A stretch of 64,000 nucleotides of DNA from DATDPM01 sp041498815 (GCA_041498815.1 JBGQJC010000004.1:1-64000); one strand, 5' to 3'. Shown: positions 1 to 7,922, numbered from the stretch's first letter. A program made the numbers and translations. Notes: a model not told the origin generated them from the sequence alone.

Positions 1-2
1 AG

Positions 3-140
3 TACAATCTCTTCATCCTCGAGGTGCTCAAGGCCTGGATCGATCCGGCGCAGAAGAATCCCAAGACCATCCACCATCACGGATACGGCACGTTCGTCGT
101 GGATGGCGAGACGATCAAGCTGAAATCGAAGATGCCGTAA
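3..140 (+). CDS. Flavin reductase family protein, C-terminal fragment
   Basis: Only the last 45 codons are in the window; the gene enters from the left edge and ends at a TAA. The visible part contains a segment reading YNLFILEVLKAWIDP, then a HHHGYGTFVV stretch and a KLKSKMP end. This matches the usual C-terminus of FMN-binding flavin reductase/flavoredoxin-type proteins (PF01613), which bind FMN and act in the cytoplasm. The assignment rests on this tail only. The last 26 bp overlap the convergent 3' end of the small gene at 115-771. Confidence 0.55.
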   Translation, partial: YNLFILEVLKAWIDPAQKNPKTIHHHGYGTFVVDGETIKLKSKMP

Positions 141-771
141 TGCGCGCTCCCAGAGAGGCCGACACCTGGCCGTTGTTTGCCTCCGCCTTGGACTTGCTGC
201 CGGAATCCTCCACCACCAGGCATTTTGGATAACTCTTGAAAAAGCGCCAGATCGAAAACGAATCCAGGATTCTTCGACGCTGATGTTCCGGCATATCATG
301 GGAATAGCCGTCATACGACAGCGCGTTCAGACAATGTTCGCAGACGACGAGGCGGAAAACATCGTATTCGGTTCTTCCCCACATATGAATCTTATGAATT
401 GAAAAATTCCCGTCTTCGTTTATGGCGACGGCATACGGTGTCCCCCGATTCTTTCTCGCGTCTTTGAGTTTCTTGCAGTTCGCAAAATGGAAGCGGGGTA
501 TTTTCCATACCGTATCGCTGACCTCGGACGCAAGCGGCACGTCCCGCCTGTAAATAAGAACGCGGCTGTCCTTGTAGCCGAGCGTCCCGTCGCACAAAAT
601 CCGGATGTCATCGATGGAGACGTCGATGCCGCCGCCGATCAGTTGGTCGAGTTCGATGGGGGTCAGTTGCTGGACCGTCTCGACATGGGCAAAGGTGCCG
701 AGCTTATCGGCTCCCATCTGCCGGCGCAGAAGATTGACGTATTCGTACCGGGAAAATTCGATGAGCTTCAT
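115..771 (-). CDS. Cys/His-rich protein of unknown family, third gene of a ZorAB-like operon
   Basis: A 218-aa protein that I do not recognise. Translation starts at the ATG at 771, which overlaps the TGA of the upstream OmpA-like gene (ATGA), so the two are translationally coupled. The residues most likely to be functional are H95 and C99 (in the stretch FHFANC) and C144/C147 (CEHC), an arrangement that could bind a metal ion. An aromatic block (FSIWRFFKSYPK) lies near residue 175. There is no signal peptide or membrane segment, so it is probably cytoplasmic. The last 25 residues are low-complexity. Because it follows a MotA-like and a MotB-like gene, it could be the effector or sensor of a Zorya-like defence system. 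That role is inference. No helicase or canonical HNH motif is visible. Confidence 0.7.
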   Translation of the reverse strand: MKLIEFSRYEYVNLLRRQMGADKLGTFAHVETVQQLTPIELDQLIGGGIDVSIDDIRILCDGTLGYKDSRVLIYRRDVPLASEVSDTVWKIPRFHFANCKKLKDARKNRGTPYAVAINEDGNFSIHKIHMWGRTEYDVFRLVVCEHCLNALSYDGYSHDMPEHQRRRILDSFSIWRFFKSYPKCLVVEDSGSKSKAEANNGQVSASLGARITASSISA

Positions 772-1481
772 TGGGGCAGGGCGTCCAGCATTTTTGCGAT
801 TCGGGAGTCGGCGTCCGTTCGAACGCGGAATTCGACTCGTTGCGAGCGCGCCGTATCCTCCGTCCCATCGGCGTTCTCCACCGGTTTCGCGGAGGAGAGC
901 CCATTGGCCGTCACATAAGATCGCAGCCACGGCAAATCCGTAGAAACCGCATTTAACGCCATGACGTATTGCAGCACGCTCCGGGTCCTGGCCTGTGACA
1001 GCTCCATGTTCTTGAAATACGCGTCTTGTGGCGAGGCGCTGTTGGCCCAAAGACTCGAGGTGTGACCTTCGATGCGGACTTCCTTGATCGAGTCGCGATA
1101 CTTTTCGGACGTGAGAATTCGGACGTATCTCGGGAAGAAGTCGTCAAGGATGGCTTCGAATCGCGGCTTGAGGTTATCGCTGCCGGTATCGTACAGAACG
1201 TCGGGCTCCTTGAAGCGGATCGTCATGTTCCGGTCGAGTTCCGCGCCCCATTTCGGCAAGTCCTCGGCAAATTCGGCGTTCAAATCTTCATACAATTGAA
1301 GCCGCAACGCGCTGTAGTCGGTGGCGATATGCTTCAACTGATTCGAGTCGGCCTCGACCTTGACCATATAGACGATCGAGACCAGCAGAAAAACCATCAT
1401 CAGGCCGGTCATGAGATCGGCGAGCGGAATCCAATGCGTCTCCTGGGGAACCAGCAGATTTTGATTTTCGCGAAGCGGCAT
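768..1481 (-). CDS. MotB/OmpA-like stator protein (ZorB-like)
   Basis: 237 aa. A short N-terminal cytoplasmic segment leads to one membrane helix (about residues 20-40) that contains a conserved acidic residue, D22, in the context PLADLMTGLM. This is the place where MotB and ZorB carry their proton-binding aspartate. After a linker comes an OmpA-type peptidoglycan-binding domain, with EGHTSS at 138-143, LSQARTRSVL at 161-170 and RSQRVEFRV at 212-220. The protein should anchor a proton-driven inner-membrane channel to the cell wall. It starts 1 bp after the stop of the MotA-like gene and overlaps the next gene by 4 bp, so the three form one operon. The MotA-like and MotB-like pair next to unknown cytoplasmic proteins is the Zorya signature, whereas flagellar motAB normally sits with motility genes. 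Confidence 0.8.
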   Translation of the reverse strand: MPLRENQNLLVPQETHWIPLADLMTGLMMVFLLVSIVYMVKVEADSNQLKHIATDYSALRLQLYEDLNAEFAEDLPKWGAELDRNMTIRFKEPDVLYDTGSDNLKPRFEAILDDFFPRYVRILTSEKYRDSIKEVRIEGHTSSLWANSASPQDAYFKNMELSQARTRSVLQYVMALNAVSTDLPWLRSYVTANGLSSAKPVENADGTEDTARSQRVEFRVRTDADSRIAKMLDALPQ

Positions 1482-1482
1482 T

Positions 1483-2733
1483 TTACGCCACCGCCCGTCC
1501 CATTTGGACGACTTGGCGCAGCCTGTCCGTCAGCGGCGAGTAATCTTCGACGAACTTCTGCGACAGCGCGGTCAATTGCCGGCCGAGGGATTCCAACGAG
1601 TCATTGAGGCCCTTTTCCAAGGCCCTATCGAGGGCCACCACCTGCTGTCTCGTTTGCTCCGACATCTGCCGGACATGGGTATTGAGCTCGTGATTGGCGC
1701 TTTGAACCGTGTCGATCAGAATCTGCTTCAACTCCGTATGCGATCCTTGAACGTCCTCGGTCACGGCTTTTAAGGCGCCCGCCCATTGTTCGTTGTTCGC
1801 GCGGACGCCGGATTCGATCTGCTTGGTCATTTCCAATATTTTGGCTTCGATCGTCGGCAGGCCCGTGGCCGCCGAAACGATCAATTTGGCGAGCGATTCC
1901 AGCGATGCGCGGAGCTGGGTTTTTTGCACCTCGAGGCCGGAGAGAATCGATTTGAGCGCGTTTGAGACTTCCGCGAAGCCCTGCGCGTTGGCGACGAGCT
2001 CTTGGTAGCTCCGGGCCGCCTCCGTCATGCTGTTCGCGCAGGTTCGCTGCTGGACGATCATCTCGTCGACCTGTTCGCGGTACTTCTCTTGCCACACGAG
2101 CATCGTTCCGACGGCCGCGTTCAAGTGCTTGAAATTGTCGCCGAACTGTTCGTTGATCTTGGCGTTGAAGTCCCGGATGACTTCCTGGAGCGCCTGAATC
2201 AGCGCCTTTGAATTGTTCTCCGCGGCGGTCTTCAGGAAATTTGCGAGACCGCCGTTGAGCGCATCGAGACCGTCATGCGATTCCTGCCGCATCAGCTTCA
2301 CCTGACCCAGCAACGTCGTGTCGCCCTCGCCCGCCAGCGACGCGTGAAGCTGCGACAGCAGATTTGCGAGATCGTCGATGGTTGCCCCTTGGATTTCGCC
2401 GTCGCCAGCCGTCTTTGGCGGACCCAGAAGCAAAAGCCGCATCTTGATGGCGAGTGCGCCGCCGATTCCCATCACCGACGACCAGAAAGAGGTCTTGATT
2501 CCGCCGAGCAAAGTCGGCACCGAGCCCTGCACATTCGCGGTATCGAAGTGCATGAGCCCGATCGCGATGCCGAGGAAACAGCCGAAAATGCCGATCATCG
2601 TCAGGATCGTCGGCCCGTAGGTGATGGACAAAACGTTGTAGCGGAAAACGCCCAGCCACAAGGTGAGCAAGGCGATGGCCACGATGGCGGCCTGGGTCAC
2701 GGCGGGAAGATCGATAAGCGATGAAATTGACAT
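1483..2733 (-). CDS. MotA/TolQ/ExbB-like channel with long coiled-coil tail (ZorA-like)
   Basis: 416 aa. There are three likely membrane helices near residues 12-30, 41-61 and 80-100. The second has the glycine-rich pattern ILTMIGIFGCFLGIAIGL, typical of MotA/ExbB/ZorA channel proteins. From about residue 110 to the C-terminus the sequence is one long, mostly helical and charged region rich in Gln, Glu and Leu, as in the intracellular tail of ZorA. Flagellar MotA is shorter and lacks such a tail. The start codon is preceded by AGGGA. It is the first gene of a tightly packed three-gene operon. The predicted role is the channel subunit of a proton-driven inner-membrane stator, probably linked to phage defence. 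Without a search I cannot assign a Zorya type. Confidence 0.8.
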   Translation of the reverse strand: MSISSLIDLPAVTQAAIVAIALLTLWLGVFRYNVLSITYGPTILTMIGIFGCFLGIAIGLMHFDTANVQGSVPTLLGGIKTSFWSSVMGIGGALAIKMRLLLLGPPKTAGDGEIQGATIDDLANLLSQLHASLAGEGDTTLLGQVKLMRQESHDGLDALNGGLANFLKTAAENNSKALIQALQEVIRDFNAKINEQFGDNFKHLNAAVGTMLVWQEKYREQVDEMIVQQRTCANSMTEAARSYQELVANAQGFAEVSNALKSILSGLEVQKTQLRASLESLAKLIVSAATGLPTIEAKILEMTKQIESGVRANNEQWAGALKAVTEDVQGSHTELKQILIDTVQSANHELNTHVRQMSEQTRQQVVALDRALEKGLNDSLESLGRQLTALSQKFVEDYSPLTDRLRQVVQMGRAVA

Positions 2734-3266
2734 GGGTTCCCTATCTATCGAATTCGGCGCGCGGCTGCTTTGCGGCGCCGTGCCCCGGCGTCATGCCGGG
2801 ACCGCAATTCTTCGCCCAAGCACGAGCATTACAATGCGGGGGGTCTGCGCCAGGCAGCGACTCTAAACGGGGTTTCCCGAGCAAAAAGCGAGCCAACGGA
2901 ATGCCCCGGTTTTTCGGGCGATTTGCCGGCGTCTGCGGCCGGCTCATTCGGCAGCTTATACCAGCAGGCAAATGCTGCCGGGCGGGGGAGTACGTCTATG
3001 CTGGTTACTGCCGCTGACGCGCGCCAGGCATCCCGTGAAAATGGCATCCGCCATGAAAAGTGCCATTCCTGCGCCGCCTCTATGCCCAGGCTTCCACGTC
3101 TTCGGAAGGCTTGATCGAACCCGCAGCAAAGCCTAGGCGGGCGTGAGGCGCTAAGACCCCGACGCCACCTTGCGCGGCGGGCCAGAACGCGGTGCGCGCT
3201 CCGGTCCCTGGGCGGAAGCGGGGGCCAGAGCCCGGCCCGGCTTCAGCCGGCCGCGCCCGAAAAAAG
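2734..3266. other. Intergenic region upstream of the ZorAB-like operon
   Basis: This 533-bp stretch separates the ZorA-like start from the stop of the AlbA_2 gene. I see no convincing coding sequence. It contains two short GC-rich dyads: CCCGGC-GTCAT-GCCGGG at 2784-2800, and CCGGC-TTCA-GCCGG within about 3235-3252. Both resemble scattered REP-like hairpins. Neither is followed by a T-run on a strand where a terminator would be expected. The operon promoter must lie here, but I could not pick a clear -35/-10 pair. Confidence 0.4.
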
Positions 3267-4442
3267 TCAAGTTTGAGAATCGGAGATCAGTGCCTGAAGA
3301 CGCTCTGTCAACTCGTGAAGGCGGCTGAGAATTCTGGCCATTGACTGGCCGCCGTCCAGGTAAAGGCGCTCCGTTTCAAGAAGATGGAGATCGCGGCTAA
3401 TTGCGCGCAAGCCGTCAGTGAAACCTTTCTCGATGTCACCGATCCGGTAGTGACTTACGCGAAGCAACAGGTAGCCAATGCTGCTGGCCTCGCTCTGCAC
3501 CTCTTCGATACGGCCATCTTCGGCCAAGCGTTCCGCTCGGTCGTTGAGGTCAGCAAGCTCGCGCACGGACCGCCGGATCAGGTCGCGAATCTGCCTCGTT
3601 GCATCGGCGGACAATGGGACGCTATCGATATAGTCAGCCTTGACCTGACGCACCCGGTCAAGAGCGTCCGATATATAAGTGGTCAGAGTCTTCCATGAGT
3701 CGGCGCCAAGATATAAACGATGGTTGGCGGCACTGTCGAGCTTGTCGGCGATCTCTCGGAGGGCTATGTCCAGCTTCTTCTCTGCGGCGATATCCTCGGA
3801 TGCTAGCTGCCGCAGAGACGCTGCGTCACCTCGGAATTGAGCACGAACCAGATCCATCCATGGATTGACGTTGCGGTCCTCCAGCTCCTCGCCATAGATC
3901 AAAGCGTCGATCAGCGGTTCGGCGAGAGACGAAAAAAACAAGGGGTCAGCGTCTTCCTGTGCTGCTGAGAGCGGCGTTGCCTTCGAATAGTCGGTAATGC
4001 GCTCGATGACCTCGTGCGGTTCTGCAGGGCGCGACTGCGTGAGATGGCGCACGTAGGGCGTATGTTTGCTGTAGTAGATGGGCTGCCTGCCTCGTGGCAC
4101 TTCTATCACCAAAACGACGGCGTTGTTCTCCTGCGCAAAGTTCACGGTTGGCGTTATAGCGGGCCTGACATGGCCGGCGCAGACTCCCTCGATGCGGCGA
4201 AGCAAGGTATCGCGTTTTGCGGCTGTATCAACGTTGCATAACCCTATGAGGTTGCCGTCGTCGGAAACGCCGATCAGAATGGTACCGGCATTGGAAGAAG
4301 CGAAGGCCGCAATCTCGCGGCTCAGGTCGTGTCCGTTGCTCGGATACTCGGCCATGAACTCAAGATTTTGCCCCTCGCCCCGGTCGCGGAGGATGGGGAG
4401 TTGTTCGGATAGCCTCTGATCAATCCACTCCGGAAGGGACAT
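3267..4442 (-). CDS. AlbA_2 (Schlafen-type) domain protein
   Basis: 391 aa. The N-terminal 165 residues have the AlbA_2/divergent AAA-4 pattern: an acidic lead-in (GQNLEFMAEYP), then REIAAFASSNAGTILIGVSD followed by DGNLIGL, and later YVRHLTQSRPA. Such domains occur in putative regulators, Schlafen-related nucleases and defence-linked proteins. The remaining 220 residues are mostly helical, charged and unrecognised. I chose the ATG at 4442 because the frame upstream of it has no domain-like sequence. It lies beside the ZorAB-like operon in the same orientation but 533 bp upstream, so co-transcription is uncertain. Binding of nucleic acid or nucleotide is inferred from the family. Confidence 0.75.
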   Translation of the reverse strand: MSLPEWIDQRLSEQLPILRDRGEGQNLEFMAEYPSNGHDLSREIAAFASSNAGTILIGVSDDGNLIGLCNVDTAAKRDTLLRRIEGVCAGHVRPAITPTVNFAQENNAVVLVIEVPRGRQPIYYSKHTPYVRHLTQSRPAEPHEVIERITDYSKATPLSAAQEDADPLFFSSLAEPLIDALIYGEELEDRNVNPWMDLVRAQFRGDAASLRQLASEDIAAEKKLDIALREIADKLDSAANHRLYLGADSWKTLTTYISDALDRVRQVKADYIDSVPLSADATRQIRDLIRRSVRELADLNDRAERLAEDGRIEEVQSEASSIGYLLLRVSHYRIGDIEKGFTDGLRAISRDLHLLETERLYLDGGQSMARILSRLHELTERLQALISDSQT

Positions 4443-4711
4443 AGGATGAGAATAACACGGAGAATGGGTTTCTGTCGGACCGGGCGTGCATGAATTATGA
4501 CAAAAGAGAAACGGTGTTTGTTCGAATCTATATTGCCACCGCGAAGGGTTGGCCCGGTGCCGCGCCCATTTACGTCGCGGCTGGAATCGCCGGCCATGCG
4601 CGGCGCGCCTTTTAGCGCCGCGTGGAGCGGACTTCGAGGCGCACACCCTCTTTCTTTTGAAGATACGCGACAATCGCGAAAAGATTGCGGGCCTGCGGGT
4701 TCCCTATTTAT

Positions 4712-4795
4712 CTGTTTTGCGCGGGTTCGAAGGTGATCTTCAGGCGCATGCCGGTTGCGTGCGCAAATCGCGCCAAGGCTTCCGTGGACGGGCGC
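4712..4795 (-). pseudogene. Truncated copy of the XRE antitoxin gene (3' end only)
   Basis: These 84 bp match 5588-5671 with only two mismatches. They encode the last 28 residues of the nearby antitoxin, in frame and ending in a TAA at 4709-4711. The match stops abruptly at 4795, four bases before the stop codon of the DUF2231 gene, so there is no start codon and no helix-turn-helix. It is best read as a leftover of a duplication or of an insertion into an earlier antitoxin copy. Confidence 0.8.
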
Positions 4796-4798
4796 GTT

Positions 4799-5257
4799 TC
4801 AGCTCCGGGGGCTGACGTTGACGCCGAGGTCGTAGACCAGGTGGCCGCCGAAGTAGGCGGTGATCACCACCATCCCCGCGACCACCGCCGCCAGTGCGAT
4901 CGCCAGCGCGATGCCGGCCGGCTTCTCGTCGAGCCGGCGCCACCACAGGAACAGCCGCACCAGCGCCGACGCCACGTAAACCAACGTCGTGGCCGTGCCC
5001 CAGTCCTCGTGGGTTTCCAGCGTTGCCGCCGCCACGCCCTTGCTGACGGCGATGTCGTAGGCCATGTCCCCGAATAGGTAGGCGACCACCGCCGCCGCGG
5101 CACCCAGCGCCAGCAGCACCGTGCCGGTCCGCAGCCGGATCAGCGGCGCCGCCGCCGCGCGGCCCCGGGCGAGCCACCATAGGTCGAACGCCAGCGCCAG
5201 CAGCGCCAGCACGATCGGAAAATGCGCGATCATCGGATGGATGTGTTCGAGCGGCAT
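4799..5257 (-). CDS. DUF2231 family membrane protein
   Basis: 152 aa with four predicted membrane helices. It begins with HIHPMIAHFPIVL, the typical N-terminus of DUF2231 proteins, where a His-containing HPxxxHFP motif sits at the membrane face. Related proteins are found near cytochromes and redox enzymes, but their function is not established. A good leftward promoter lies at 5404-5432, giving a leader of about 140 nt. The stop codon is next to the truncated antitoxin fragment, so this gene may have arrived together with that rearrangement. Confidence 0.8.
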   Translation of the reverse strand: MPLEHIHPMIAHFPIVLALLALAFDLWWLARGRAAAAPLIRLRTGTVLLALGAAAAVVAYLFGDMAYDIAVSKGVAAATLETHEDWGTATTLVYVASALVRLFLWWRRLDEKPAGIALAIALAAVVAGMVVITAYFGGHLVYDLGVNVSPRS

Positions 5258-5403
5258 GGCGATGTCGGTCCCCTGACAGGTTCGGTGACTGGCCGGATCG
5301 GCGGTCGACGCGACCAGCCGGCAGCAGCCTTTTACCCGGGATTTCCCAGTTTAGATCTCAGTTCGATTCCGCTCTGCTCCGATGACCGTGATCAGCGAGT
5401 CCT

Positions 5404-5432
5404 TTTATAATGTGAACCTTCATCGTCGGCAA
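5404..5432 (-). promoter_or_regulatory. Sigma70-type promoter for the DUF2231 gene
   Basis: On the minus strand TTGCCG and TATAAA are separated by exactly 17 bp. The -10 matches the consensus at five of six positions and the -35 at four of six. Transcription would start near 5397 and run into the DUF2231 gene. Confidence 0.5.
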
Positions 5433-5540
5433 CGGGCGGTGGGTCATTTCCGGTGATTGTCTGGTTTTGGCTATCAGCGGACCACTATCGAAGCGACCGG
5501 CGAACCACTCCCGGCTCAGATTTCAAACCGCCCCAGCGCC

Positions 5541-5573
5541 CGCAAACCGTCGCGCAAACGCCGCAGGTCCGAC
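5541..5573. repeat. 33-bp direct repeat, copy 1 (flanks the antitoxin gene)
   Basis: This segment begins CGCAAACCGTCGCGCAAACG. It recurs at 6097-6129 in the same orientation with one mismatch. The two copies bracket the intact XRE gene and its upstream region. Confidence 0.8.
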
Positions 5574-5580
5574 CCATCGC

Positions 5581-5871
5581 TCATCGCCTGTTTTGCGCGG
5601 GTTCGAAGGTGATCTTCAAGCGCATGCCGGTTGCGTGCGCAAAGCGCGCCAAGGCTTCCGTGGACGGGCGCACCTTGCCGCTTTCGATGCGGGCGATGTA
5701 GGACTGCGACGTTTTCATGCGGCGGGCAAGCTGGCTCTGCGAAAGTCCGGCGCTGGTCCGGGCCACGATCATGGCCTTTGCCACGTCGAACTCCTCGGCC
5801 AAACCTGCGTAGGCGGCGCGGTAATCCGGCTGCTTCATCCACTTCCGGTGCAAGTCCCGTACCTTGGTCAT
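5581..5871 (-). CDS. XRE-family HTH antitoxin-like protein
   Basis: 96 aa. The helix-turn-helix spans about residues 33-85, with the core pattern GLSQSQLARRMKTSQSYIAR and then IESGKVRPS. The family is typified by HigA-type antitoxins with N-terminal MTKVRDLHRKWM-like and C-terminal LKITFEP-like segments. Such proteins bind their own promoter and a RelE/HigB-like toxin. No toxin gene is visible on either side, so this one is an orphan or regulates something else. I start it at the ATG at 5871 because the homologous region begins there. The end of the gene is duplicated at 4712-4795. Confidence 0.75.
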   Translation of the reverse strand: MTKVRDLHRKWMKQPDYRAAYAGLAEEFDVAKAMIVARTSAGLSQSQLARRMKTSQSYIARIESGKVRPSTEALARFAHATGMRLKITFEPAQNRR

Positions 5872-6351
5872 TCTCGCGGTGCTCCAGATTGGCGATGAAG
5901 GATTCGATGGCGGCGCGTTTCGTCGCAGCGAAGTAACCCCTGGCTTGACCCCCGGAGGGAATAGGAATATAATCACACACTCTTTCGTTCGGGTCAAGAG
6001 GGAGGCCGAGGACGCGATGATGGGGAAGCGAAAAATTGACCTGTCGCAAACAGCCGCATCCGCGCGCAAATCGCGAAGGTATGTGTCGCAAATGTTCGCA
6101 AACCGTCGCGCAAACGCCGCAGGTTCGACTGCCGCGAAGAGAGGTCTTGCCGATTCGGGAGATTGCCAGAAAACCGCGTCAGCGCGGCGCGTCCGGCCGG
6201 TTACACGGATCGCTCCAGGCCCCGGCGGCCAGGCCGTATGTTGACAAATGCTAACATTCCTATGCGAAACGGCGAGCTCTGCCTCGGCCTTGGTAACGGG
6301 GTCGGCCGCGGCACCGTCGCGGCAAGACCGGAGGCCGCTTGTGGCGGGCTC
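5872..6351. other. Intergenic region between the XRE gene and the histidine kinase gene
   Basis: 480 bp without a supportable gene. It holds the second 33-bp repeat (6097-6129). A TTGACA at 6241-6246 points right but has no well-placed -10. I looked for a toxin partner of the XRE gene here in all frames and did not find one. Confidence 0.4.
6097..6129. repeat. 33-bp direct repeat, copy 2
   Basis: It matches 5541-5573 at 32 of 33 positions; the difference is a T for a C near the 3' end. The distance between repeat starts is 556 bp, and the XRE gene lies between them. Confidence 0.8.
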
Positions 6352-7584
6352 TTACGACGCGATTTTGCGCGGGCTTCCGGCCTGCGCCGCCTTCGCCGCA
6401 TCGCGCTCTTCCGCGATGACGAGCGAGGGCGGGAAGCGCAGCGTCACCGCCGTGCCGACCCCGCGGCGGCTCCGCACCTCGAGGGTTCCGCCCAGCGCCT
6501 CGACGATCTTGCGGGTCAGCGGCAAGCCGAGCCCCGTTCCCGGATCCTGGTCGGATTGCGCGCTCTTCACCTGGCCGTAGCGGGTCATCACCCGCGGCAG
6601 GTCGGCGGTGTCGATGCCAATTCCGGTGTCGCTGACCACGATGATGAAGGCGCCGTCCACCGGATCGATCCCGGCCTTCACCGTCACCGAGCCGTCGGAC
6701 GGCGTGAATTTGATGGCGTTGCCGACGACATTGAGCAGAACCTGGCGCAGCCGGCGCTCGTCGGTGCGCAGCCGCGGGAAATCGGGCGCGATGTCGACGC
6801 GCAGCGCAACGCCCTTGACGCGCGCCTTTTCATGGAGCATCCGGGCCGAGCTCTGGATGGTGCTTTGCACGTCCACGGGCTCGAATTCGAGATCGAGCTG
6901 CCCGGCCTCGGCGCGCGAGAATTCGAGGATGTCGTTGATCAGAATCAGAAGGTGCGCCGCGGCGCCGTGGATGTCGCCCGCATACTCTTTGTATTTGGGC
7001 GAGCCGTGCGGACCGAAGGTCTCGTTTTTCAAGATCTCCGAGAAACCGATGATGGAATTGAGCGGCGTGCGCAGCTCATGGCTGAGATTGGCGACGAATT
7101 CCGATTTGCTGCGGCACCTGTCTTTGTATTCGGCGAGTTCGGCTTCGAGCTGGTCCTCCGTTTTCTTGAGAACGGTCACGGCTTCGTCGTAGCTGATGGC
7201 ACACTGCTGCGCCCCGGCCCGCAGCCGCACATTTTCTTCGTTGAGGTCCTTATAGAGAAGCCGCATCGCCGTCAGCGTGCGCACCCGCTCGACGATTTCG
7301 CCCGGCTTGCTTTCCGAATCGAGGACCAGCACCGGAACGTAGCGTTCCTTTTCGAGGCCCTCGATGGTCTTGAACAATCTTTCGCCCGCCGTGTCGCCGG
7401 GCTCGATCCGCACCAGGATCAAATCCGGGCAATAGCCGGGCATGGCGCCCGGCGCCAGTTCGGCCTCGGTCACGCCCCGCACGTTCTGGAATCCGTGCTT
7501 GACCAGCAGGTCGCAAAGCGCGCGGATTTTCGGCGCCTCGGTGCCTGCGATCAGAAGCCGCGCGGTCTCTGGAGAAATGGCCAT
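6352..7584 (-). CDS. Sensor histidine kinase (HisKA/HATPase_c)
   Basis: 410 aa, soluble. Residues about 8-115 resemble a receiver domain (strand-like LLIAG, DLILVRI and PVLVLD segments) but lack the usual acidic pair at the start, so this is probably a pseudo-receiver. A coiled-coil linker (about 115-160) leads to the HisKA domain with H169 in NLSHELRTPLN, then an ATPase domain with N-box NVVGNAIKF, DTGIGI at 319-324 and GTGLGLPL at 349-356. All catalytic boxes are intact. The PleC/DivJ-like HisKA sequence is typical of alphaproteobacterial signalling kinases. No response regulator gene is adjacent, so its partner is unknown. Confidence 0.85.
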   Translation of the reverse strand: MAISPETARLLIAGTEAPKIRALCDLLVKHGFQNVRGVTEAELAPGAMPGYCPDLILVRIEPGDTAGERLFKTIEGLEKERYVPVLVLDSESKPGEIVERVRTLTAMRLLYKDLNEENVRLRAGAQQCAISYDEAVTVLKKTEDQLEAELAEYKDRCRSKSEFVANLSHELRTPLNSIIGFSEILKNETFGPHGSPKYKEYAGDIHGAAAHLLILINDILEFSRAEAGQLDLEFEPVDVQSTIQSSARMLHEKARVKGVALRVDIAPDFPRLRTDERRLRQVLLNVVGNAIKFTPSDGSVTVKAGIDPVDGAFIIVVSDTGIGIDTADLPRVMTRYGQVKSAQSDQDPGTGLGLPLTRKIVEALGGTLEVRSRRGVGTAVTLRFPPSLVIAEERDAAKAAQAGSPRKIAS

Positions 7585-7922
7585 CTTGTTATTTGCCGGT
7601 ACGATCGGGCCGGAACGCGCTTACCTTAGCCGGGAGTTCCTTAACAATCGGTTCCCCAGGGGCCCTGGCCGGACGGATGGGACGGGCACCGTAAACGATT
7701 GTTTTTAGGGATAAAACGACCCCGGCCAGGACCGGCAAGGATGGCGTTTTTTTCGCTCGAAGCCGCCCGCAGGCAAGCCCGCTTAAACGCGTCGGCTCCG
7801 GGCCCGACATGGGGTTTTCGCGATCCGGGCGATCCGGTTATAACCTGTGGCTGCGCCGCAAGGGTCCGGCCGGGGGAGGCTGGACTTTGAGAGAACAACA
7901 GCGGCGGTTTCGGGGAGAGGAA
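7585..7922. other. Divergent intergenic region, histidine kinase / fhs
   Basis: 338 bp between divergently transcribed genes; promoters for both must lie here. I see no clear consensus pair, no riboswitch that I can recognise, and no open frame with coding character. A GGAGAGG ribosome-binding site for fhs ends 3 bp before its start codon region. Confidence 0.35.

Noticed and set aside
3233..3256. Rho-independent terminator of the AlbA_2 gene
   Set aside because: The hairpin is on the correct side, but the homopolymer run lies before, not after, the stem in the direction of transcription.
4516..4530. T-arm-like GTTCGAATC suggesting a tRNA fragment
   Set aside because: No flanking stem or other tRNA parts can be formed.
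5382..5411. Rightward promoter ending in TATAAT at 5406-5411
   Set aside because: There is no gene or structured RNA to the right on the plus strand, and the same AT-rich bases form a better leftward promoter for DUF2231.
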